From Sinonovacula constricta (lineage: Eukaryota > Mollusca > Bivalvia > Cardiida > Solecurtidae): a stretch of 64,000 nt of DNA. Every line of letters begins with the position of its first letter. Within the stretch, counting starts at the first letter, position 1. The notes beneath the pieces were generated by a model, which saw nothing but the letters and a program-made list of their open reading frames with translations, searched no databases and was not told the DNA's origin. A program made the translations under genes and the position numbers. This document shows positions 39,001 through 51,000 of the stretch, piece by piece. The stretch is from the NCBI GenBank assembly GCA_007844125.1, contig CM017564.1:11046020-11110019 (forward strand), in the 5' to 3' direction.

Positions 39001-42000
39001 ATATATTATTTTTTACAAGGAAAGTGTGTGGAAGTTGAAGACTAATAATGACATTAATACATTTTGTTGCTTATCACTAACATCTGTAATAACATCTTTC
39101 AGTTGTTGCTGTTTTCTATCCATAGTTTATCATGTTTTACATTCTTAATCATGGGACCAAGAAAAATGTCTCTCCAAGAGTTTAAACACAAACACCCTGC
39201 ACTTTTATCTATTTAAATTAAGACAAGACACTAAGAATGGATACAAAATCTGGTATCAGTGCAATTTTACTATATTCATCTTGTTTTAAAGTTTCTAATG
39301 TTAAAGATCATAGTTGCTCGTTTTTGCATGAACTGTTGTTTTAACTTCATAGCTTAAAGTATGTTTGTTGTGTGCATGTCTGTTGTAGGCTTAATAAAGA
39401 AGCTGTTAAAGTTCAGTCATCTAAGAAAAATATCAAATCATTTTAACTGTTTTCTAGCTGGAAAAACCTTTAGGATGGGGTATGTTTTATGTTAATGGGG
39501 TAAATAGTGGTTCTAGAATATACGGGGTTGATAGTAACTAGCTTTTACACTTTGCAATAAAACCATCTGTCATTATATATCTGATATGGAACCACTTTCG
39601 GTAAAGCCATAGTGCCAGAAGGCCATAGGTTCAAATTCAGACCACAACATATCAAAGGCGTAAAAAATCATAGTGGTATAGCTCCGTTGATAGCGCTGAA
39701 GTAAATATAAGAGTATATATATGAAAGTTCCACAACTTGCTTGGCTCAGTGTCAGAATAATGTGACTGGTCGTGCCAGGTGTTAAGAGGATGCTATACAC
39801 CGTAAAGTCGGCGCCGTATGACCTATAAAGTGTCGGTGTGCCGTTAAACCCAAAATACAAATACACCATAAAGGCAGCATTATCTGTGTCAAATGGACAC
39901 CGTCTTAATATAACTGACATGCTGTAAGTTGGACAATTAACCCAACCAAGTAATTACCATTTTAAAAATTAGATTAACCCTATGCATGCTGGAAATACTA
40001 GTCACCCCAATAACTTTAAACATATCCTGCCCTAAAGGTGTTTCCAGGAAGTAAAGGGTTAGTTACTAGACTTCGGACCTCTCTTATCCTTTTTGTCTGC
40101 ATTTTTGTCTCTTAAAAGAGTAGTGGTCCAGTTGCTGACTTGTTACTGCACTGACTATTGGGCCTTTCACCGCTTGGGTTCAGGCCGCGTAAGGTGCCTA
40201 GGACTAAATGTGAAAAGTTGTGCTGGTGGTTCTGCCCAGAAGTTTGTTGGGTTGTCTTCCACCACTAAAATAGCTTGACAATGCTATAATGATCATGATA
40301 ATGGTCTCTGCAATGTATTTAAAAAAAAAAAAAAAATTGAAAAAATTAAAAATAAAAAAAAAAATAATAAAAAAAAAAATTGAAAAAATAATAAAAATTG
40401 AAAAAAAAAAATTGACTTGTATGGTTGTTGTTCTGTTTGTTCAGGAGAAGTCAAGGCAGCAGAGAGAAGAGGCTGTCAAGGCTGAGGTTCCAGTCAGAGG
40501 GGAGGAACAGGTGCCAAATGCTCACGCACACCTACAGGTAACCCTGTCGTACTAGCTTAGAAAGTAATAGTGTATATCAGTGTATTATATGTTTAACAGG
40601 TACTAAGCTGGCAGAATCTACAGTGCAAAAACAGGTGCATGTAAAGTTAGAGAGGATTAGATAACTTATCAATTCCTCAAGTTGACAGTGTTTATAAAAT
40701 GTATTATTGCTAATTGATATTTTGATTTAGTAATTAAAATCTCAACTCCTGGTCATCAGTCAATGAATTCACATACATTTGATAGTTATTATATCTTGTC
40801 TATTTTGAAGATTGGGTGTATTTAAATAATCTTCATATTTGGGGTTTTATTTATTGTTCTGTTAAAATATGAGATAATACACACACATGCGTCTCTCAGT
40901 GACAACTAATAATACTATAGCATATTAATGTCTTACGCAGAACAGTTGTATCATCTATGACGTACTTACATACTTACCAAAAAACTGTTAAAGAAACAAA
41001 TATATAACAACTAAAAACTATACACATAAGTATTATATTTCTGACAAACCTCAATTTTTTATGATTGATTTATCTCCATGCTAACTTGATAGCTGAAAAT
41101 AAAGAACTATGCATTTTGTACCTGAACTTTTTTGTATATGCTTGATTAACACCTTTTCTTTTGCACCTTGTTTGTATGGAGAATGTATTTTTCGTTTCAT
41201 TTACACTGCATGACTGAGATTGTTCACTTTGCATGTTATTTTTTGTTTCCAAAAAAGATAATGTACAAGTCGACTTCTTACAACAATGGTTAATCAGATT
41301 TTTAAAATGCAAACATTTGATGCTTTTTTTAGCAACCTGAAGTTGCCTGAAATGGAATTGTTTGGGTATGGTTTCAAATTATGTCATCATTAGATGGGGA
41401 CACGCCATCTTGTTTTATTCAGAAAAGTTCATGGTTTCTGCTTAAAATTCTGCAAAGCCTTTAAACGACATGGTTACAGTTGGTCAAATTTGCATTTTCT
41501 TCCAAAATCTTTTGTTGAACCACAATGCATAATAGAAGAATATATTACCTCTGATAATTAAATTATCTGTAAACAAGCTGTCCTTTTAAAGGTTGTGATG
41601 TATTTTAGGTGTGACAATCCTAATGATAATCACATTATTGTTGTATATTGAAAAAAATAGCCAAAAGACCTGTAATAATATTTCTTGTGATGAACAAAAT
41701 GTCAAAGCAAGCCATATACATGACATTACAAAAAGGTAGATAACCAGCTCCATTAGCAAGTTTTGTTGCACATCGGTAGACATCAGTTTCAATGTCTTTC
41801 TGGGACACAATTGGAAAACAGTCAAATAAAAGTGAAAAATAAGAAGAAAAAAAAAAGATGAAAAAATGGAACATACTAGAAGATATTTCAGGAGACAAGG
41901 GATCATTTTTGTCTTTCTAGGAGGCTCCAACTGTTATTGCTCCTGCTGTTATTCCACCAGCTCCGCCTGTTTTTCAACCAGCTCGGGCTGTTATTCCACC

Positions 42001-45000
42001 AGCTCCACCCGTTTTTCAACCAGCTCGGGCTGTTATTCCACCAGCTCCACCTGTTGTTGAACCAACTCGGGCTGTTATTCCACCAGCTCCGCCCGTTTTT
42101 CAACCGGCTCGGACTGTCATTCTACCAGCTCCACCTGTTGTTGAACCAACTCGGGCTGTTATTCCACCAGCTCCGCCCGTTTTTCAACCGGCTCGGACTG
42201 TCATTCTACCAGCTCCACCTGTTGTTGAACCAACTCGGGCTGTTATTCCACCAGCTCCGCCTGTTATTCAGTCGGGTCCGTCAGTTATTCGCCCGGCGCC
42301 GCCTGCTGTTCCTCCAGTCAGTTTGGCAACAGTTGAGGTTACTGCCCCCAGTGTTCAGCTCCCATCACCTACTCCTAAACCCACCCCTCCACCAGTAAGT
42401 GGACTAGCCCAGGTCATGTGACCTTGTAATTTAAAATGGCTACAAAAAATAAAACAATTTAATGTGCTGGTGCCATTAAATTTTGATCTATTCCCTGAGA
42501 GAGTGATGTTGATTTTAAATTGACCACTTGCAAACAATTGCTTTTTTGCCATCTGTTATGAATTAGAATTGTGATCAATATAAATTTTGAAAAACAAAGC
42601 AAAGCTATTTGTTAGACAGCATAAACATAAAGGGCGGACCATTTGCTCCGCTTCTATTATATATAAAAATTACTGTTTTTAAAATATCAATTTATGTATA
42701 GGTATAAATACAACACACTCTTGGAATATGTTAAATATGGTTAGCACTGAAATTGTTAATAATAAAAACGTTGATAAAAATTTATGACAATTTTCTTGAA
42801 GTTGTTGGTATAAGTGAAAGATTCAGCTAACAAATGTTTTATGGATAAACACCAAAAACTCCTTTGTTGTTTTTTAATTTTCATAACACATTAATTTAAT
42901 ACAGGCATTTTGGTTTTTACTCATTTTGTTTCTTGTTTGTCGTTAAGCATGATTGTTATCGACTTTTGCTCCTTTATTTTTGATTTGAAACTTAATGCAT
43001 GATTTCTTTTCTTTGCTATGAATATGTGCATTTTGCATCAACATCTGTTGATAAAGTAGAATTCTTGAATATGACAAGTGGATATCAAGGACAGGGTCAT
43101 GTATTCTTAATGCAGATCTAAGCAAATAATATTTAATGACACTATATTGTAAGTCACATTGGAGTACTTTTCAAAAGAAAAACAAGCAAAATGTGTTTGT
43201 TTTCACATTGGAGTACTTTTCAAAAGAAAAACAAGCAAAATGTGTTTGTTTTCACATTGGAGTACTTTTCAAAAGAAAAACAAGCAAAATGTGTTTGTTT
43301 TCACATTGGAGTACTTTTCAAAAGAAAAACAAGCAAAATGTGTTTGTTTTCACATTGGAGTACTTTTCAAAAGAAAAACAAGCAAAATGTGTTTGTTTTC
43401 TCATTGGAGTACTTTTCAAAAGAAAAACAAGCAAAATGTGTTTGTTTTCACATTGGAGTACTTTTCAAAAGAAAAACAAGCAAAATGTGTTTGTTTTCAC
43501 ATTGGAGTACTTTTCAAAAGAAAAACAAGCAAAATTTGTTTGTTTTTACATTGGAGTACTTTTCAAAAGAAAAACAAGCAAAATGTGTTTGTTTTCACAT
43601 TGGAGTACTTTTCAAAAGAAAAACAAGCAAAATGTGTTTGTTTTCACATTGGAGTACTTTTCAAAAGAAAAACAAGCAAAATGTGTTTGTTTTCACTTTG
43701 GAGTACTTTTTAAAAGAAAAACGAGCAAAATGTGTTTGTTTTCACATTGGAGTACTTTTTAAAAGAAAAACGAGCAAAATGTGTTTGTTTTCACATTGGA
43801 GTACTTTTCAAAAGAAAAACAAGCAAAATTTGTTTGTTTTCACATTGGAGTACTTTTTAAAAGAAAAACAAGCAAAATGTGTTTGTTTTCACTTTGGAGT
43901 ACTTTTTAAAAGAAAAACGAGCAAAATGTGTTTGTTTTCACATTGGAGTACTTTTCAAAAGAAAAACAAGCAAAATGTGTTTGTTTTCACATTGGAGTAC
44001 TTTTCAAAAGAAAACAAGCAAAATGTGTTTCTTTTCACATTGGAGTACTTTTTAAAAGAAAAACAAGCAAAATGTGTTTCTTTTCACATTGGAGTACTTT
44101 TCAAAAGAAAATAAGCAAAATGTGTTTGTTTTCCCATTGGAGTACTTTTCAAAAGAAAAACAAGCAAAATTTGTTTGTTTTCACATTGGAGTACTTTTCA
44201 AAAGAAAAACAAGCAAAATTTGTTTGTTTTCACATTGGAGTACTTTTTAAAAGAAAAACAAGCAAAATGTGTTTGTTTTCACTTTGGAGTACTTTTTAAA
44301 AGAAAAACGAGCAAAATGTGTTTGTTTTCACATTGGAGTACTTTTCAAAAGAAAAACAAGCAAAATGTGTTTGTTTTCACATTGGAGTACTTTTCAAAAG
44401 AAAAACAAGCAAAATTTGTTTGTTTTCACATTGGAGTACTTTTCAAAAGAAAAACAAGCAAAATGTGTTTCTTTTCACATTGGAGTACTTTTCAAAAGAA
44501 AAACAAGCAAAATGTGTTTGTTTTCCCATTGGAGTACTTTTCAAAAGAAAAACAAGCAAAATTTGTTTGTTTTCACATTGGAGTACTTTTCAAAAGAAAA
44601 ACAAGCAAAATGTGTTTGTTTTCACATTGGAGTACTTTTCAAAAGAAAAACAAGCAAAATGTGTTTGTTTTCACTTTGGAGTACTTTTCAAAAGAAAAAC
44701 AAGCAAAATGTGTTTGTTTTCCCATTGGAGTACTTTTCAAAAGAAAAACAAGCAAAATTTGTTTGTTTTCACATTGGAGTACTTTTCAAAAGAAAAATAA
44801 GCAAAATGTGTTTGTTTTCACATTGGAGTACTTTTCAAAAGAAAAACAAGCACAATGTGTTTGTTTTTACATTGGAGTACTTTTCAAAAGAAAAACAAGC
44901 AAAATGTGTTTGTTTTTACATTGGAGTACTTTTCAAAAGAAAAACAAGCACAATGTGTTTCTTTTCACATTGGAGTACTTTTCAAAAGAAAAACAAGCAA

Positions 45001-48000
45001 AATGTGTTTGTTTTTACATTGGAGTACTTTTCAAAAGAAAAACAAGCAAAATGTGTTTCTTTTCACATTGGAGTACTTTTCAAAAGAAAAACAAGCACAA
45101 TGTGTTTCTTTTCACATTGGAGTACTTTTCAAAAGAAAAACAAGCAAAATTTGTTTTCACATTGGAGTACTTTTCAAATGAAAAACAAGCAAAATTTGTT
45201 TGTTTTCACATTGGAGTACTTTTCAAAAGAAAAACAAGCAAAATTTGTTTGTTTTGCTTTCTTTTTATGCTTCATCCCACTGACACTATTGATAGTGATA
45301 ATGGCGACATCCAGTTAATTATGAGTGGAGGAAGACCCCAGGATAATGCCTGGAGATAAGCCTGGGTAGAACCAGCACTGCACCACAGTTTATCTGGAAA
45401 ACCTTCCTACATGAAAGTTCATGCCCAGACCCGGACTCGAACCCAAACGGTGAGGGGCTAATGAGTTATAAGTCAGCCATTCTAAATAAAATTTAAATGA
45501 ATTGTAAAAAAATTAGCAGTGATGTTCAAAAAGTCACGACCCTGTCTTTTGTATATTATTAAAGATTTGTTTGACACGTTTTGAGGACATTCATTAAAGG
45601 TTTTTTAAACCTAGTGACCATTTAAGTAACATCTTTGATAAAAGAAGTTACATTAACTATGGAAAAGGGAAAAAGAAAATGTAAAGAAGTTTAGAGAACC
45701 AATGAAATATGCAAGACTAAAATAGCAGTCAGATCATTAATGGTGGTATTCTACAGTTTGCTTATATCTAATATATGTTTCAATATCTGACCTCTGTTTG
45801 GGGTGTCTGTACATAATTTCTGCAGAAAAAACAACAACATACTTTGGTCTCAGTTTTGACGAGTTTCAACAGTATCTTTATTTAAGGGCAGTAAAACTCG
45901 TTAATCAACATTTAACTGTTAATTCTTTTCAAATTTATAAATAAGAACAATCAGGATTCCAGCTAAAAATAGACATTGACGTCACAGCTGATGACGTGGA
46001 TGAGCTAAAGCGTAAATAGTCACGTGATTTTGTTAGTTTAAAATAGGTAACTTTGCAGCGTGGCTCAGATAAGAAATGTTTGAAACGACTATTTGAGCTT
46101 TATGGTTCACTTTTTACACGAGATCTGTTCAGGTAACAATGGTTGACTATGATGTTTAATGGAAATATTTTTGGTCCAAACTGTCCGATACCACCCTTAA
46201 ATGAATCTATGCCTATCTGAGGCCCACAGGGAAGATTGGATATATCAAATTGTGCGGCTTCCTTAAATAAAGTCATTATTATTATTATAATTATTATAAT
46301 AATAATTGCCCCACTTAAAAGAAGCGTAAGATAATAAAAAATAAAAAAGTGGGAAAAAAACCCACCACAATATTATTATAAGAAAGAGGAAACATTGAGC
46401 TTGATGTCTGTAGAGTGTCCTCAAAATACATACAAACAAATCTTTTCCATATTTTGTTTGATTGAATGGCATGTTTTTTAGCACGACCTTTTTCTGTTCT
46501 TTAGACTTGTTTTGTTGCATCCATTTAGCCTGTCAGTAAAAAGCCGGTGATAAGCAATGTGAAAAACACGCCACCTGTTCCACCAAAACCCGCGGTTGTG
46601 CCGCCGAAACCTGCGGTTGTGCCTCCGAAACCTACGGTTGTGCCTCAGAAACCGTCTCCGTCACCGAAACCAGCCACCTTGCCCCCAAAACCAAGTAACA
46701 TTCCCACACCGAAAAAGGTGGTTGACGAAATACTTAAGCAGTCACGAGTGCCTTCAGCTAATCTTGATGCCACAGACATTAATCCAGCGGTCAAAAAGTC
46801 GGAAACGCCACCAAGGGTAATTAAATGCAACTTTGTAGTTTTGGCCTTCTCATAAAACTAGAATTGTAATTAATGCAAATTTGTTGATTTAGACTTTGCA
46901 ATAATTGGGTCTAGTTAATGTAACAATCCCTTTTTAGTTAGATTTACACTTTGTCTTATTGATCAGCGGCAAAACGGCTTCATAATCTACGATTTTGGTA
47001 AATACCAAGAAAATTTGTTAATTTAATTTAAAAAAGAAAACATTTGCATTATGTAACAACAAAAACTGATAGGTATTATTCTAGGTTTATAGAAAAAAAA
47101 CTGTTTAAGAAAAATGGAATGGTGCTTAGCTTGCAGAAAAGATCTGTTGACAAATGAATGATACATCTCTTTAATCAATAATCTTTTCCATCAGTGTAAT
47201 GTTCACTTTCTTCTCTCAAGATCTCGAGATTGTTTGACATGTTCTTTATCTTAATCTTCCTTGAAAAATGACAAAAGCTCTACCTTCCTATACACAAAAA
47301 GTATGATATTCTGTGATCTGCACATTATCGCAGCATGTTACTGTTCATAATATCCTTAAAGGTTGAGGAAGAAAACGATATACCAGGAAACCTTATACCG
47401 GTAGGCCACTATACCCACAAATGTATCTAGTGTCTAACATCATAGTTCAGATATTCAAAAAGAAGTATATAAATATTGCTTTATACTAATGCTACAAGTC
47501 ATACAAGTTCCCAACTTTTAAAACATTCAACTCCTCAGCCCTTCACTGCTCGCGTTTGAGTAATTGTTGAGGACCGGACCTGGTAGCACAATCGGTAGAA
47601 CGTCGGCTCCAGGTACGGGTGGCGCCGGCTTCGATCCCAGGCCGTGACATACCAATGTCGTTAAATATGGAAGTGTTATCCCCTTGCTAACGCTCAAGTC
47701 AATATAAGGGTAGTTCCATGACTGGTTGGCTAGGTGTCAGGATAATGTGACTGGGTGTGGTATCATACCAGGTGTTCACAGCATGCTTTGCACAGTGAAG
47801 GCAACACTATATCTGTTTCTAGTTGACACCTTCTCCAGATAACAGAAATACTGTTGGTGGGACAGTAAACCCAAATAAACAAAGTAACATTATTCATACT
47901 GTAAACTGATAGGAACTTTCTACCTGCTGAAGGCTTTTTAGCCTTTTTTAGGGTTGAGTGAAAATGTTAACATGTGAGTCGTCATGTAACTCAAAAACTT

Positions 48001-51000
48001 ACTTTTTGACTCCCACCTAAAGAACGTCTGAAAAGTCAGAAATTATAACAATAAAAATGCTTATTACTAATGCTACTAGTATTGTCATAATTGAAATGAT
48101 TTATACATTTCACAAACATATTTTTACAACATATAACCAATAACTATCGTGTTTTAACTAATATATTTTTTTATTTTTTTTACTGTTGTTGGAACATGCA
48201 TTTATCATATGATTTGTTTGTATGTGTTTAGATTTGCAGATATATAATTTGTAGACATAATTTTGAGAATGTTAATTTGATGTTTTATTAGGCTGTTGTT
48301 TTTGTTTGTACAATTAAACATTACATTTTCTGCTATGTTGACTGGATGTATATTCAGTTGATTTGAATGGCTGTGTTTTTGGAAATATAGCATGGAGTTT
48401 GAGTTGTCTGCTATAGCATTATTTCAGATAGGTGTACAAAATATACTGGTATTTTTTAAAGAAAAATGTTAAATATGGTATCCACCAGTTTGGACCAATG
48501 TTTTGGTATCTTAACCAAATAAATGAGACATTAATGAATAGTCTCCCCTGAATAATACCTAAATGCAAGTACCGGTAGGTCCTTTCATTTGTTTTACTTT
48601 GTTTTTATGCTTGTGCTTTTTGGAGTGATGTTGACTTTTCAGCTTGTCTTGTAATACCCAGGTTAACCATCATCAACAAACACTTCCATTTTTAGTTTTT
48701 TTAATAACAAATCTCTAAGTTTAATTTAAATGGATTTTAAGCTGATATTTATGCAAAAGGTAAGAAACTTCACTGTTTATAATTGCAATATCTACAAAAG
48801 TACAGGCGACAAAGTCTAAGAATTCCAACTAAAAGGATGTACCTGCTGTTTGGAATATCTTGGATATTAACTAACAAGGGAGACAATTTCCATTTCACCA
48901 ATGTATCCCATTGTTGTTACCTGAAAAGCTGCCTAATGCACATCCAACTCATCATGACATATATGTATTTCCTGTTTTAGTCCAGCTACACAGTTATGTA
49001 TTTTTAAATTAAGAAAACAACAAGACCACTTACTTTTGAGATAACATTATATGATCATCCAGGTAATCTGCTCTGAAGCCAATATCTACTACAGCTGAAA
49101 TCCTCAGTATGATTATTTATAGATTTAGCAAAAATTGACATTTAAAGTAATATATTTCACAATTAGTACTGTCTAACAAATGAGGAAGTGTTTAAAAAAA
49201 GTCTTTATTTAGACACACCAAGTACCAGTAAGTGTTAGCGTTCAAAGAAATGATGTCCAATTTCTCCTAAAAAAGGGTTAGGTATTGTTAATTGTATTTT
49301 CTGACACTCTGTCAGATACCTCTTTTAAGACTTATTAAGTGGCTTTATAAACGAAACATAATACATTTTTTTACATCTAAGAAAATATTTCATGTTTTCA
49401 GGAAATTTCTTAGCTGAGTAGAAATCTCATTAAGATTCTGTATGGCTTCACTAGATGGGTTCTAATAAACTAATGAGGCTATGACCACAACCAATCTTGT
49501 TTTAACTTGTTGTTAATGATGTCGCATACAGTTAAGTGGGTGGTGCTGTATTAAGACAGCAGTCTGGAGATGGTGCAGATCAATATTTGACTGCAGTGTT
49601 GCTTTTCATCTTTCTGCCATCTACACAATGGTTCAAAACTTTATCATAAGCAGCAGCAACAGTAGAAGCAGCAGTAGTGGTAGTGGTGGTATCAGCATTG
49701 AGAGGTCAGGCACATATTTACAAAGCAAACATTAATGATACATCAGCAAATAGTGTAGATTCAGATTCAGTAAGAAAGTTTTCAAAGCCAAGCTGTGTGA
49801 TCAGAATCTGCACTCTTGTTTACCAGTACTTGTTGCCTATCAACAACTTTCGTATTTAGTAAGTTGTTGTAAAAAAAAAATAAATAAACTAATAAATAAT
49901 AATAAAAAATAAAATAATAATAAGGGGTGATGAGTAATACAAATGAAAAAGGAGTCATTTTTATCATAATAAGTCACTACAATCTTTTCACAAATGTATT
50001 GGTGTAAGGTTTACAAGAATAAGTCACTGGGGGTTCCCGTGGCTTAGTGGTAGAGTCTCCGACTTGCAACTCCTCTGACTGCTTAGCCTCTCATCGCGTG
50101 GGTTCGAGTCCTGTTTGGGGCAAAGGACTTAATGTGGGAAGACTTCCAGCTAACTTGCGGTGCGCCAGTGGTTCTTCCCAGACATTTGTCTTGGGTCTTC
50201 CTCCACCAAAATAGCTGGACGTTGCTATAATGATCATAAATGGTTGCTGCAATGTATTTCAAAAAACAAAAACAATTAGTCACTATGAAATATTAAGGTT
50301 TATTCACAAATGTATTGGTGTAAAGTTTACTAGATTTAATCAGTATGAATTAGTAAGATTTATTCACAAATATATTGATGTAAGATTTACAAGAATTAAT
50401 CAAGATGAAATATTAAGGTTTATCCACACATGTATTGGCATTAGGTTTACAAGAATTAGTCACAATGAAATATGATGGTTTATTGGCAAGTGTATCGGTG
50501 TAAGGGTTAAGTCTGTGAACCGCTGGAACAGCCAATCAATAGTCTGTCTATGATTCCTTGCTCGATTTCTTGAATCTGCTGGCTCTGTATGGATGGGGGG
50601 AAATGAAGTACCATAGCTGTCAGCTTGAAAGTCAATATTGGACTAGGGACCATACTCACTGGAAGATGACAAATGAATTTTCATCACATTGTTTCTTTGT
50701 TTTACAGGCTTGGCTTAGTTAATTTAATATCAGCAGATGGTGACTTTTATTAAATAATAAAATGTGGTCACTGTTATTCATACCAAGTTTGTTTTATATT
50801 TTTATTATTAGAAAATAGCTTTTCACAAAGTTTGATTCATGAAAGAAATACTTTGAATTTAATCAATTTAAAGGCATTTTTAGTGTACAATAAAACTTTG
50901 TTAAAATGTCATCTGAAATTTTCTGTCAATTATCTTAAAATCAGGTATTTTTTGTCAGTGGTTGCTGTTCTAAATATAGCACATTAAAATCTGTGTACAT

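Noticed and set aside
41866..42398. Alternative frames over the proline-repeat exon ([21 protein letters not shown])
   Set aside because: The third frame ([13 protein letters not shown]) is the one that matches both splice sites in phase 0 and the composition of the neighbouring exons.
43136..45359. Several open frames of 108-394 codons ([21 protein letters not shown])
   Set aside because: They are the cycling frames of a 49-bp minisatellite, overlapping each other on the same strand; no splice context and no conserved domain.
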